Origin: Cymodocea nodosa
Lineage: Eukaryota > Streptophyta > Magnoliopsida > Alismatales > Cymodoceaceae
Reading direction: 5' to 3'
Length of the DNA: 64,000 bases
Assembly (NCBI GenBank): GCA_036874045.1
Contig: CM072345.1
Location: 3,311,501-3,375,500, forward strand
The notes below the pieces were generated by a model, which was not told the DNA's origin, made no database searches, and saw only the letters and a program-made list of their open reading frames with translations. This document shows, piece by piece, positions 1 through 11,825 of the stretch; position 1 is the first letter of the stretch, and the number at the start of each line of letters is the position of its first letter. The translations under genes and the position numbers were made by a program.

Positions 1-2167
1 CAGAAAACTGCCATTAGCAAAATGGGCCTTCAAAGTGAAGGACAAAGAGTTTATCGACTTAAAATGGTAGAGGTGGAGAGCTTAAAACTCTATATTCTAT
101 TATTACCACCTAGGCATCATGGTGAAGGACCATCAAGACCCTAGGTGCCTTTAACAAGAGAAATTAAGACAATTTTAGAACCTCTTGAACAACCTAAAAC
201 ACTGTAGACATATAGTCGAAAAAAAGAAAAAGACAATTAAATATTTTGGACTAACTGTAGGTGTACAAGGAATATTGCAGCAAAAAGAAGAATCATTGAA
301 AAATGGAAAACTATGCTCCATTGCAGAAGCTGGACAGACATTTTTGTCAGGAATCCCAGTAGATGTGACAAATATTGGCTTACAAGCACATACTCTAAGG
401 TATTGTGTCACATTAGTGCATAATGTATCTTTTCATACAATGGACAGTTTTTCACACAATGCTGCAAGCACACATTCTTTTCCTATGGAAAGAGAGCATG
501 TTGGAAATTTTGATGATACATATACAGATGATATCCAATTTGATGATATTTTTGATTACATAGACACTAAGTCTATGAATTTTGAAGATATTTCATCTCA
601 AGAGGAATGTACAGATATTCTTCCTCTTACTGTATCTCGAATAGAGACTTTTGAATTTTGGTACAGTTGCTTATACTACACTTTATATATATGGTTATGT
701 CTATTATAGTATATACTTGTTGATAAATGTATATAATCAATAACATACACAGTTACAAATAGAATATGATACTACCAATGTCTCACATATATAAATTTCA
801 GAAATATAGGATGATTCTATTCCACAAACAGATATAGAACATTCTTTCATATAGAGACAGTTGCATAGATCAAATATAGATATACATGTTGCTGATATAC
901 AGATTATTACAGAGACTGTTGCTAATGAAAGTTTTCCAAAAGAACACATACAAGAATTTCAGCATATTATTGATACAACAATACCAAATACTTCAAACAT
1001 TTATAATAGTGTTGATGGCAATTGCACTAGTTTTGAAAGATCTGCAAATTTAGATGCTGCTGATAATTTTGAAACAAGTCCCATTTCAGAACATCATGAT
1101 AGTAAAATACCTAATCCTGAAGAGAGTTTAGATGAAAATACATTATTATGGTTCAGAAATAATTCCTATTATGACAAATTTCAGACATATAAAACTTTTA
1201 CAGTTTTATATTCAAGACCAGTTAAGTTTGAAGGGATGGCACACATATGAGAGCTGTTTGAATTTCAAGGCTTGTTGACTCTACTTCCACAACAGCTAGG
1301 CCATCTTGCTATACTCGAACTTATCAGTTGTTTTTACTCAAACTTAACAGTGGAAGAAGGTATTCCTGTTTCTAATATACAAGACAATGACATATATTTA
1401 ACTCTAGATTTACTTCATCAGGTACTTGGTCTGAAAAATGGAGTTAATTATCAGAAAGAAAATAGGTTTATCGATTGAGATGGGATATTACAAGTTTAGC
1501 CAAAGATCCAACTGCCAACAAACCATTGACATTACTAAATGACTTAAATGGCCAAGCACGTTTTATTGCAAAAATATTGCATGCTACATTGTTTCAGAGG
1601 TTTGGTCATGGGGCAAAAGTTGGAAGATGTTGTCTTTATGCTACATATGCATTAATAAACCATATACAGGTGAACTGGTATGATATTTTTGTTTCTCATA
1701 TCTTACATTTGCAAAGTAAATTATTTTATGATGATACGATTTTGAGAATTGTGGCAAGTCAAACAGATATTACACCTTGGCCATAGAAAATATTAAAGTC
1801 AAGATCTTTCTCTGCAAAGGAACTCCAAAAATACCAGGAAGCAGATACACCTGTCCTCAGACAACAACAACAGGTCGGCAAACACAGCCACAACAACAAC
1901 AACAATCCACACAAGCTACAGAAACACAACAACATATAGATATACAACAAGATATACATACAGATATACACCAAGGTACACATATAGAAATACATACAAG
2001 TATACATACAGAAATACATACAGGTATAGATACAGACATACATACTGAATTTTTACAGCAACCATCACAAGTTTCTCAAAATGATTTAGATCAAGCATTA
2101 CTTGATTAGATAAACAGAGTTAGTATAGAAATTGCAAAGAAAATTTCAGATACTCTGATTGATATTT
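1..2167 (+). pseudogene. Decayed env-like ORF of a SIRE-type copia element (copy 1)
   Basis: Open stretches at 185-709, 861-1250, 1272-1478, 1475-1786 and 1777-2109 are pieces of one broken protein. They match the env-like copies at 18285-22951 and, inverted, 27440-28793. Recognisable blocks are ELFEFQGLL, ISCFYSNL followed by LHQVLGLKN, then a cysteine-containing GRCCLYATYALINHIQVNW block and a Gln-rich tail. The FY(A/S)NL...LGL pattern resembles the 'putative plant transposon protein' domain (Pfam Transposase_32 type), an assignment from memory. The ORF lies directly upstream of a PPT and a copia-type LTR, where SIRE/Maximus elements carry their env-like gene. Several stops and frame changes make it non-functional. 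Bases 1-142 are open without a recognisable domain, and the true 5' end lies outside the window. I am sure it is a decayed element ORF and less sure of the domain name. Confidence 0.7.
1930..2047 (+). repeat. In-frame degenerate ~12-bp minisatellite
   Basis: Tandem variants of atacatacagaa and atacatacaggt encode a run of Ile-His-Thr plus Asp/Glu units in the Gln-rich tail of the env-like pseudogene. The inverted copy of the same ORF keeps only a short trace (around 27510-27600), so the array expanded or contracted after the copies separated. Confidence 0.7.
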
Positions 2168-2500
2168 TTTGAAGACAAAGAGGCTTGTGATTCTACAAAT
2201 TATGTATTACATGATTTATTTTTTGTAATTTGTAACCAAAACTATTTTGTCAACTGTTTATTGATTTTAATGTTACGTGATTATTTTTCACAGTTTATGT
2301 TTAAATAGTTTATGCTTAATCCATAAATTTTATGTATGTTTGAAACTATCATTTTGATTAATATATACTTAGTAAGATTTCCTTCCTTGCATTTAACTTG
2401 CTTAACTTCCTAAAGGGGGAGAAAATAGTTAGTTTACTTTTTTATAATGCTAAAAAGGAGGAGATATAAATTATGTGACTTACTAGGTTTTAACATCATC

Positions 2501-2512
2501 AAAAAGGGGGAG
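2501..2512 (+). other. Polypurine tract of the C' element
   Basis: AAAAAGGGGGAG stands two bases before the LTR start (TGTTAGG) and after a tcatc block, the arrangement usual at the 3' end of SIRE-like copia elements. It would prime plus-strand DNA synthesis. Confidence 0.85.
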
Positions 2513-2514
2513 TT

Positions 2515-3720
2515 TGTTAGGTATTTAATTTTGATGATATATGCTTTATTAACGTTTTTAAATAAGTCTACATAATATTCTCTAAGTATAATAGTTAACA
2601 GATTATCGGAAAGTTTCATTTTTGTGTCAGATAAATTAAAGATTTCCGAAGAGTTAGAATTGCAATAGTTAAACTTTCGGATAGTTAACGTTTCGGATAG
2701 TTAAACTTTCGGATAGTTAACGTCTCGTTTTTGTCGAATACTTTATGTTAAAAACTCGTATACTTAAGTTATCTACACGTGTGTTTTTAATGTTTTAAGT
2801 TGTCACATGTTTTCCATGCACATTCGGTAATGAAAAATCAAATAGTTAGATAACTGTTTGAGTTTTTATACGCATGGATAGATAACTATTCGAGTTTTAT
2901 AAAAGGACTAACGACCAGATAAATTTCTTTGTTTAGTCACGTGTTTTGCAGGTGCAAAACTCGAAGAGTTAAAGGATAAGTGTTCGACTTTTACAAGACT
3001 TAAAGGATAAGTGTTCAACTAAATCGAAGACTTAGAAGATATTCTACAAGACTCCAGGAAGATAAAGTTTCGGTGAATCTATGAAGTGGAGATCGTGCAA
3101 ATTCAAAATGTTAGTGGAGAAAGTGGAAATTCAAATAGAAAGTAATTTGGATTAAAGAGAAAATTAGTACGTGGATTATGGATTAAGTGGATGAACATGC
3201 TGAACGTGAAAGACAACAGAGTTCGACTACAAATAGAGAGTATGAGCTACATTACAGTAGGGGATCCCAATCTCGAAAACCAAGTTTAAATATTCAATCC
3301 AAATCCCTAACTGAAAAGTTAAGTTTGAATATTCATATTCTGAAAAGTTCTCCAACATCAGAAGAAATTCGAAATTCCAAGCAATTTAAGAAAAGGAGCT
3401 ACAAACGTAAGAAGTCTTGAAATTCGACAACTAGAGAAGAAGAGATACAGAAGCTGAGCAAAGACAAAGAAAGATCAGGTTTTATACAATTCAAAATTAG
3501 TTTTCAATAAGAGCTTTATTGTTATATTTGAATTGTATATCGAACATTTCTGTATCAAAACCTTCAAGAAGAGAATTGAGCTGAAAAGATATTGTAAATT
3601 CTATTTTTAAATAAAGAATAGAATTTCATTTACGAGTGTTTTATGCTCTTGTTTTATCCGCTAGTATTTAATTACTAAAGACACAATTCACCCCCCTCTT
3701 GTGATGCAGACGATCCTACA
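2515..3720 (+). mobile_element. C' family copia LTR (3' LTR of copy 1)
   Basis: Starts TGTTAGG right after the PPT and ends CGATCCTACA, with the family-typical CACCCCCCTCTTGTG shortly before the end. It is 1206 bp long. An inverted relative lies at 25848-27090. The upstream half carries tandem CGGATAGTTA half-sites (around 2670-2730). It resembles family C at both ends but little in between, so it is treated as a separate, related family. It has the position of a 3' LTR, because the env-like ORF and PPT precede it. Confidence 0.85.
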
Positions 3721-4830
3721 GATTTGTCTTTTGTTAGTCAATAACTTAGGCTATTTACTATCTGAATATGTTGGTGACTTATTATGCTTACCATCTGAAT
3801 ATTTGAGTGTTCAATCTTGTACATTTATATCTCACCAAACTTAAATGACCTTTCAACTAGTTATTCTAAATAGTAACCAATGGTTAAACTACAAGAAGAC
3901 TTAACTTTCCATATATTATTTAGAAATTCCATTACTTTTGTTTACATTGCAGATTCACAAGTTAGTATTTTGCAGATTAATCTTAAGGCAAGGAGATAGA
4001 TATGGAAAGATCGAATGATGCACTCAATTTGATAGTACAAAAAATTGCAAAGATCAATGATGCAAATTGAATTCTATGGAGTTTCCAAAATCAAAAAATG
4101 AGAACGAACAAAAGGGAAATCATATGCATGCACAAGAATCTATCGCTCACATGAGAACATCCATCGAGAGATCATCTATAGAAAAATCAAGTGTACGACT
4201 CTCTACAACTAGAATCTAGTGATACAACTCTGAAAAGAAGAAAATGCAAGGAGGATGATTAGAGCATTCCACAAGGAGAACAACTAATGTTCATATCATG
4301 GTTTGAACTTATTGTGTTCTCTTACGAATTACTTTGTGTTTCAATAATTGTGAATGTTCTTGCACTAAATTTCTAATAGTCCAATAGGTTTTTATTTGAG
4401 AAAAACCTAACTCATCGGGGTGTGATGAGTGACCTCAATTTTAAGGTATTAAGAAGAGGGTGAGGTTGGTGCCTCACCTAAACAAAGTAGTTGCCTTGTT
4501 GACATAGGGTCGTTATCTTGTGTAGTGCATAAAGTGTGCCTTTGTGTGTTATGGTTGGGTGTGTAGCCATAAAACACCATTGTAAGAGTTTGTGGACTCT
4601 TGTAGAGGTTGGTATTGAGTCTTGAAAATACTGTGTTAGTGAAATTCTTAAAGTTGGGTCCTTAGGGAGTAGACTAGCTCATTTAGGTAAACCACTATAA
4701 AAGTTCTTCTATGTTCTTTAATTTATTATTTCTATAGTATCTCTATTTGTTGTGATAATTGTGAACTACTTGAAATAAAAATTGATAACTTTGATATATA
4801 ATTTGAAGGTGAATTAAAATCTATAAAAAT
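3721..4830 (+). repeat. Probable old copia LTR remnant
   Basis: No ORF of interest. The stretch around 4390-4760 has the cadence of a SIRE-like R-U5 region (a gggagtagactagctcat-type phrase followed by accactataaaag and AT-rich sequence), recognised from memory of plant copia LTRs. Ends and target duplication are not identifiable. Confidence 0.35.
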
Positions 4831-5394
4831 TGTTGGATCGAGACTACTTAAAAGGGGGTGAATTAAGCCTTATACCCTCTTTTTGAACTAGTTACAATTA
4901 ATGGAGACTTAAAAACTATTAGTATAAAATCTTTTGGTAAATATAAAATAGTTAATAAATAATGAACATAGAAATTTATAGTGGCTCCCTAAATCAGGTA
5001 CGTCCACTCTTTGAGCTCCACTCAACTATCTACTATGCAAATTCAATCCATGATCTCCAATTCTTCAACCACAACTATGAAAATGTGGGTTGATTGTCAC
5101 TCTTGCACTATCCCCAAATTTTTTAATTTATTTGAATTTTGATTTTTAAACTACATGTTTGCTATGACTTTTTGACTTTCATCAACTTCAAACTCCTATG
5201 ACATTTTTTGTTATATTGTTCCTACAATAAAGTATAAAATGAATTTTTCCTACAACAACTAATTCTCATAAAATTCATTAGATAATGTGAAATAATAATC
5301 ATAACGTTATAAAATTAAGTTCTACGAGAAATTTAACATTTATATCCATGGAGTTTGCTCAAACATAATAAACCTACTTCGTTACATTTAGACT
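4831..5394 (-). repeat. Inverted copia LTR end, truncated
   Basis: On the minus strand this would end ...CACCCCCTTTTAAG...CGATCCAACA, closely resembling the 3' terminus of families C and C' (CACCCCCCTCTTGTG...CGATCCTACA). The LTR body is cut off by the family-B LTR that starts at 5395. No coding content is seen. Confidence 0.4.
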
Positions 5395-8300
5395 TGTTGC
5401 TTGTAAAAGTGCATAATATTAACGGTTAAATGATGGTTAATTGCATAATATTTAGCTTATCATATGAGAATTAAGCCATTATGTTATAATTGCACTGTTA
5501 TATGCTTTAATGAAAGAATCTGCATAATTTTAGGGAATTAATGTTAATTTAGTACATTTCTGAATTGTCGATAAATTGCAAGCGGTGAAATTCTTAAGTA
5601 TCCGAATTTTCTATTATTTCAAAGAATTATGTTTAATGTATCAGACAGTTATGTTTTAAAGAATATTTTATTATTTCCTGAACTGCACGTGTTGAAACCA
5701 TAATGCATGACTTAAGTGGATTTTCAGTAAGTTATCTGTTAACTATCTGAAATGCATCTGGGCATCAGATAGTTAAGTTTGTAAGTGTCCGAAATATTTG
5801 AAGTTGTTAAGTTAGAATTATGCACATGCTGAATTTAAATGTTTTAGTATATCACGTGAGATGCACATGTTTAACTTGTTAAGTTAGCATAACTGTACAT
5901 GTTGAGTTACATGAATACACACTAAGGTAACGCATTATGTTAGCAGCTTATTTCTTTATTGCACGTGTTTTATAGTTAAATCAATGAAGTAAGTCCATTG
6001 AGTTATCTATAACTCCATGGACCATTTAATTTCTAATATGCCACTATAGCGATTACAGAAATAGGACATTCGAAGGAAAACCATGATTGCACGTATCACG
6101 TAGGAATTCACTCATGGAAGGGAGAAGAAATCACCATTGTTGATCTGAATGAACGAAATCCAACCAATCATCTAAAGTAGAAGTAATTACTACTGAAGAA
6201 ATATAAAAGAAGAGGAGAAAAAATGAAGAAGGTGTGGTTGGAGGTGGGTGGCAGTGTGTGTAAAAGTGGAAGACCGCACTAACTGTAGGCAACGTCGAAA
6301 GATCATTGAATCATCCACACCATCACCAACAATTCACCAACATCACCAACATTACCATAATCACTAACCATCGAAGGTCTGTGAGGATACTTTCTTAATG
6401 TCGGGTCGATTCCGAGCCAAACATGGTGCTTGACAACCATTGTGAGGAGTGATCACGTCGCGAGAAGGGAAGCCATTTTCACTAAGCACCGACTCATATC
6501 TCAAGAGAATGTAAAGCTTCTAGCATTGGTTTCGGGTTGATGCCAATATGCTAAAGAGGAGATCATCTTGCAATTTTGGACTTGCAATTCTATAGGGAGA
6601 GGAGGTAGAATTGTAAGTGATTAAGTTTTCAGTGGTGTAATCGCATAGCATGTAGTGACAAAAGTATTTACTATCGATAGAGATTTTTACATTTCACCTT
6701 TCACCCATTTTCATGAACATCTTAAAACAAAATACCAAAAACAACATCTTATCTATGTTTATATTTAGTATTTAAGTATTGTATTGTTTGTTTTGTATCA
6801 TGATTAAAGCTATCATTGTCAGTATTGTGAATGTTTTATGTTTGTTTGATTCAGAAAATAGAAAATAGTATTACAGTTTACTGAAATTGATTTGTTCCAG
6901 GTAATTCAAGATTATAATGGTTATTGTTTGAAATATTTGAATGTTAGTGTTGCTTAATGATAAATCTAATATTAACTAGCATTAAAGAGCTTAATTGATG
7001 TTTGTTTAGAATGAAAAAGTGTATAATATTAACGGTTAAATGATGGTTAATTGCATAATATTTAGCTTATCATATGAGAATTAAGCCATTATGTTATAAT
7101 TGCACTATTATATGCTTTAATGAAAGAATCTACAAAATTTCAGGGAATTAATGTTAATTTAGTACATTTCTAAACTATCGATAAATTGCAAGCTGTGAAA
7201 TTCTTAAGTATCTAAATTTTCTACTATCTCAAAGAGTTATGTTTAATGTACCGGACAATTATGTTTTAAAGAATATTTTATTATTTCCTGAAGTACACGT
7301 GTCAAAACCATAATTCATGACTTAAGTGGATTTTTGGTAAGTTATCTGTTAACTATCCGAAATGCATCTAGGCATCAGACAGTTAGGTTTTTAAGTATCT
7401 GAAATATTTGTAATCGTTAAGTTGGATTTATGCACGTGTTTTATAGTTAAATCAATGAAGTAAGTTCGTTGAGTTATCTATAACTCCATGGAGCATTTAT
7501 TTTCTAATATGCCACTGTAGCAGTTACAAAAATAGGACATTTGAAAAAAAACCATGATTACACGTATCACGCACGAATTCACTCGTGGAAGGGAGAAGAA
7601 ATCACCATCATTGATATGAATGAAGGAAATCTAACCGATCATCTAAGTAGAAGTAGTTACCACTAAAGAAATATAAAAGAAAAGGAGAAAAGAGGATGAA
7701 GTGTGTGTGGCCAATGTGTGTGCGGAGGAGGACAAACCGAGCTATCTACAGGTAGTGTCGGAAGTTCCTTAAAGTTCCACACCAACCATCACCACCATCG
7801 CCATAATCACCAACCATCGGAGGTCTGTGAGGATACTTTCCTGATGTCGGGTCGATTTTGAGCCAAACACGGTGCTTGACAACCACTATGAGGAGTGATC
7901 GCGTCGCGGGAAGGGAAGCCATTTTCACCAAGCACCGACTCATATCTCAGGAGATCGTAAAGCTTCTAGCCTTGGTTTTGGGTTGATGCCAGTATGCTGA
8001 AGAGGAGATCATATTGCAATTTTGGACTTGCGATTCTATAGGGAGAGGAGGCAGAATTGTTTGTTTTGTATCATGATTAAAGTTATCATTGTCAGTATTG
8101 TGAATGTTTTATGTTTGTTTGATTCAGAAAATAGATAATAGTTTTATAGTTTTCTGAAATTGATTCGTTCAAAATACTTAAAGATTTTAATGGTTACTGT
8201 TTGAAATATCTGAATGTTAGTATGGCTTAATGATAAACTTAGTCCGTTGTGTTAACTGTAACTCAATGGAGTGATTACTGAACACATTAAGTATAATATA

Positions 8301-9066
8301 AAAAATGAAATAGTACACAATTCTTACATCAATTCTTTGTGGGATTGACCTGTACTTGCACAAAAATACAATATACACTGTGCACTTGCAGTTAAAATAC
8401 AAATTGGAATTAATATCTAATTTATGTGAAAGGTTGTTTGTTTACTTCTAAAAAGAAATTATTGATATAAGCATAAGGATAAATTAATTAAGTAAAAACA
8501 GAAGTTAACAAATGCAAGTTTTCTGGCAATGTTACCTGTGAACTAAACAAGTTCTCTTGTACCACCTAAAGCTAACCAAACAATGCTATTTATAATCTGT
8601 GGAACCACCCAATGGTTGGCTGAATTCCTCTGTAAATAGCAATATTAAACTTGAAAGATAGGCTTGTGGAGTTAACTTAAGTTCATGAGATTAGTCTGTT
8701 GAGTTAGCCATAACTCCACGAACTTAGTCCGTTGTGTTAACTGTAACTCAACGGAGTGATTACTGAACACATTAAGTATAATATAAAAAATGGAACAGTA
8801 CACAATTCTTACATCAATTCTCTATGGGATCGATCTGTACTTGCACAAAAATACAATATACACTGTGCACTTGCAGTTAAAACACAAATTGGAATTAATA
8901 TCTAATTTGTGTGAAAGGTTGTTTATTTACTTCTAAAAAGAAATTATTGATAAAAGCATAAAGACAAATTAACCAAGTTAAAAATAGAAGTTAACAAATA
9001 CAAGTTATTTGGTGTCGTTGCTGGAGAACCAAACAAGTTCTTTGGTGTCGCCTAAGCAACCGAACA
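5395..9066 (+). mobile_element. Family-B gypsy 5' LTR (LTR1), split by a nested solo LTR
   Basis: LTR1 comprises 5395-7002 and 8588-9066. It contains the family hallmarks: the gtgcataatattaacgg start region, tandem hairpin units, and a gatcgacctgtacttgc phrase near the end. It is followed at 9067 by agttttt and the primer-binding site, in the same spacing as the young D element. Its last ~60 bp contain two further primer-site-like blocks (ttggtgtcgttgctgg and ttggtgtcgcc) before the final cgaaca. This is the 5' LTR of the gag-pol copy that ends at 17553; no 3' LTR of that copy is recognisable. Confidence 0.8.
7003..8582 (+). mobile_element. Solo family-B LTR nested in LTR1
   Basis: Starts TGTTTAGAATG and ends aaccaaaca. 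It is flanked by atgtt (6998-7002) and atgct (8583-8587), a 5-bp target duplication with one later change. Downstream, LTR1 resumes exactly where it stopped (atttataatctgtgg). It is shorter than other copies because of an internal deletion near 8057. The apparent 485-bp duplication at 8236 and 8721 is simply the two LTR tails. Confidence 0.85.
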
Positions 9067-9074
9067 AGTTTTTC

Positions 9075-9092
9075 TAGCACCGTTGCTAGGGA
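9075..9092 (+). other. Primer-binding site (tRNA-Asp type), degenerate
   Basis: TAGCACCGTTGCTAGGGA, eight bases after the LTR end, is a decayed form of the TGGCGCCGTTGCCGGGGA-like site known for Athila elements. Two of the differences (TGG to TAG, GCG to GCA) fit C-to-T decay. Confidence 0.75.
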
Positions 9093-9991
9093 ATTGAGAA
9101 GCTAAGCAACTGTAAGTGCTATTTTGTTTTAATAGCAAAAGTGTTGTGTGTTTTCTTCTATAATGGAGAATATGACATATGCTTATGCTCAAAGATTTCT
9201 AAAACCTGTAGTTAGCATATGTTAATTCTGCAATTTGGAAGGTTACGACATTTCTGATTGTTTGAAACTGAAACGATTGCAGATGGTTAGATCACATGAA
9301 CAACAAGTGAATTATCTTCACTATAATAGATCTGAGTATGAGAATCCTATAGTTTACCCAACTAATTGTCAGCTTAGAATGTGTAACATGTTGAGAGACA
9401 AGGAAGTTTGGGATATGTATGACAGATTGGAGCGTAGCATAGAGCAAAACATGGGCAAACTGGAACAATTTATGTGTCAGCAACAAGAAGTCAACTAATT
9501 AAACTATAAGGAATTATATTCAGAACCTAAAATTGATATCATGTACGAAACTGAAAAAACCATAATGAAAATTGATCAAAACTTGAATGCAATGAGATTA
9601 GATGATCTGGGAAGAAAACTAAAAGCATTAGACGAATATACAATGAAATTACAAGTTATGCAATAGGATAACATAAATGAAAATTATAATGTTATAGATT
9701 TGCATAATTTGCAATGTTGAGTATTTTTGTTTTGATGATGTGTGCTGAATGAAAATAATCATATTTGCTCAATTACTATTGCTTGTGAAAAGAAATTAAA
9801 ATCATTAATTAATATAGAAAAAGCTTACTGATATAAATACTTGTCTGTATTGGATTTGAAGTTAATATCTAGTCGTTTCGTTGCAATAATTTCTCATTTA
9901 GCTAAACGTTAAATTAACGTGTGTTTTTATTGAAAAGCATGATATGTTTTAATGTTATATCTTCTGTATCATGAACAGTGCACGTTTAGAC

Positions 9992-10493
9992 AACTCGTTA
10001 AGTTAGAGTTTTGTTTGTACAGAGGTCACGTGAGAACTCATTAAGTTAGAGGCTTAAAGGTTAAAATAGGTCACGTGATAACTCGTTAAGTTAGTGAGTA
10101 AAAGAAGAGACAAACTCGTTAAGTTAGTGTTATACACGTGGTGAAATTATAAGTTACGAATGTTGTATTGTATCACGTGAGGTGCACATGTTTAACTCGT
10201 TAAGTTAACATAACTAAACGCGTTGAGTTGCTATATTGAACACTAAGGCAACGTGTTAGGTTAGCATTATAAACTTAAGTTGTTATTTTTGCACGTGGTA
10301 AAATTCTTGTTATAAAAACATTTGTTTATTACTGGTTCGTTGAGTTATCATAACACAACGGAAATGGTTCGTTGAGTTATCATAACACAACGAAGATGGT
10401 TCGTTGAGATAGCATAACACCACGGACTTAGTTCGTTGAGTTAGCTACAGTACTTGTCATGTGAAATGGCACATGAGGAACTCGTTAAGTTAG
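9992..10493 (+). promoter_or_regulatory. Enhancer-like array: six AACTCGTTAAGTTAG boxes, five G-boxes, 32-bp tandem hairpins
   Basis: AACTCGTTAAGTTAG or close variants start at 9992, 10034, 10080, 10113, 10194 and 10479. Perfect CACGTG starts at 10027, 10072, 10135, 10174 and 10292. From 10334 a 32-bp unit repeats at 10366, 10398 and 10430, each holding the near-palindrome CGTTGAGTTA...TAACACAACG. The array sits ~300-770 bp upstream of the TATA box in U3. It is conserved in the other family-C LTRs. G-boxes are bound by plant bZIP/bHLH factors; regulation of this LTR is inferred. Confidence 0.7.
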
Positions 10494-10760
10494 AAACGTT
10501 AAGTTATATATATACTTGTGTTACTCGTTTAGTTAACATTAAAGTAACGACTTCTTATTACACTGATGAAAAACTTTTGGACGAGAAAGTTTATTTTGCA
10601 GGAAATTTTTCAGAGATCCAAGACTAATGATTAAAGGAAATTCGAAATATAAACGTGGGTTAGAATGTGTGTGTTTCGATGAAGGAAAAAGAAAAGACGT
10701 GGAGAAGTGGAAAACTGGTAGTGGTTAAACGTGAAGGATATGTATGAAATGAAGATATAG

Positions 10761-10768
10761 TATAAAAG
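10761..10768 (+). promoter_or_regulatory. TATA box of the family-C LTR
   Basis: TATAAAAG, followed by ggcatagaattctcg, is also present at 29813 in the 5' LTR of the gag-pol-bearing copy. It marks the likely U3/R boundary, with transcription expected about 30 bases downstream, just where the stem-loop leader begins. Confidence 0.75.
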
Positions 10769-10793
10769 GCATAGAATTCTCGTTGATCAATTT

Positions 10794-10953
10794 ATCCTTG
10801 CACACAAAACGAAAAATCTTTTCAAGGATCAAACCATCCCTGCACACCGAAAGAAAAATCTTTTTCAGGGATCAAAAACATCTTCTCGGGGAAAATCTCT
10901 CAAGTGGAAGAAAGTTCAGTGAAGCAAAAAAAGGTAAGATTTTCGTCACTGAA
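10794..10953 (+). other. Leader stem-loop array in the family-C LTR
   Basis: Hairpin 1 pairs ATCCTTG (10794) with CAAGGAT (10823). Its tandem copy pairs ATCCCTG (10836) with CAGGGAT (10866), a T-A to C-G compensatory change. A third stem pairs TTCAGTGA (10915) with TCACTGAA (10946). Loops hold a small GAAAA/TTTTC inner stem. In the copy at 28794 the first type is single and the TTCAGTGA type is tripled. A structured 5' RNA leader is inferred. Confidence 0.6.
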
Positions 10954-11825
10954 GATTTGAAGTATCAGAAGAAAGCAAATTCGGTGAAGCATGAAAAGAC
11001 AAGATATTCATCACTAAAGAATTGCTGAAGAAGAAAAAGAAGAAGAAAGATCTCAAACAGGGAGAAAAGTTTTAAATTCCGCAAATTAGTTTTCTCTGTT
11101 TGTAGTTATGAAATTGTTTAGATGATACATGGTATCGAAATATAATTGCATCTACAATTTCTGAGGAGAATTGAATTGTTTATTGTAATTGAAACCTTGA
11201 ATAAAAATGATTTTATGAAAACAATGTCTCGACTTGTTTTTGAGTTTTAAAGTTTCAATTATATTACAGAAAATATTAAAAATACACAATTCACCCCCCT
11301 CTTGTGTAGCCATACGATCCTACATGCAAGACATACAAACAAAAGAAAATACCAATGCAAGAGAATTTAAAGAGTGTAATTTAAGACTAAAAATAGTTGA
11401 AGATCATAATCACGAGAATGATATACAAGAACATCAATAAAGTAACGGAAATCTGGAAGATGTATGTATAACATTAAGATCTGGAACTGATATACCATCA
11501 AGAATTCAAAACGAAAATAATATGAAGGGGGATAAGAATAAAAACCAAAATGATAATGAAAATGTAATATCTGAAAATATAGAAATCAATGAAGAAAAAT
11601 CTGAATCTGCAAATCAGACTAAAAATGATCAAACAAATCAAATGAAAGAAAAAGAATCTTTTAAATCACAATTATTAGCACCCTATCTTGAAAGATTACA
11701 ACAAACATTTCCTGAAAAACAAGAAAAAATTAGAGAAATTTTTGAAAAAGTACAAGTGAACATTCCTTTGTTAGATTTATTGTATAAAATGCCACCTTGT
11801 GCTAAATTTCTTAAGGATCGGTGTA

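Larger units (their letters stand above)
9715..11324 (+). mobile_element. Solo family-C copia LTR with 5-bp TSD
   Basis: Runs TGTTGAGTATTTTTG to CGATCCTACA (1610 bp), flanked on both sides by tgcaa (9710-9714 and 11325-11329). The uninterrupted site is visible in the gag copy at 44352-44380. No internal element sequence remains, so it arose by LTR-LTR recombination. It carries a complete promoter region (separate entries). Confidence 0.95.
9172..11825 (+). pseudogene. Family-B gag (element A), interrupted by a solo copia LTR
   Basis: The coding parts are 9172-9714 and 11325-11825. The protein starts MTYAYAQRF and reaches a CX2CX4HX4C knuckle only about 20 codons in. The first knuckle cysteine is followed by a stop, and the His is Tyr in this copy. 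A long charged, Lys/Glu/Asn-rich segment follows and then an Athila-like KFLKD block just before protease. No capsid-type Retrotrans_gag region lies between primer site and knuckle. The same short Gag recurs at 43826 and 59226. Nonsense changes include CAG to TAG at 9664. Confidence 0.8.

Noticed and set aside
1759-2098. Minus-strand Cys/Tyr-rich ORFs resembling a secreted protein
   Set aside because: They are the complement of the IHT minisatellite and Gln tracts of the env-like ORF.
8236-9060. Apparent 485-bp segmental duplication
   Set aside because: Explained fully by the tails of LTR2 (solo, nested) and LTR1, with a target duplication between them.
9067-9092. Idea that family-B LTRs end before the primer-site-like block (at ...aaataca)
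   Set aside because: Target duplications of four solo LTRs place the end after the block, at ...CAAACA.
10334-10460. Regular 32-bp direct repeats that look CRISPR-like
   Set aside because: Units are contiguous with no unique spacers, lie in a plant LTR, and no cas gene is present; they are U3 tandem repeats.
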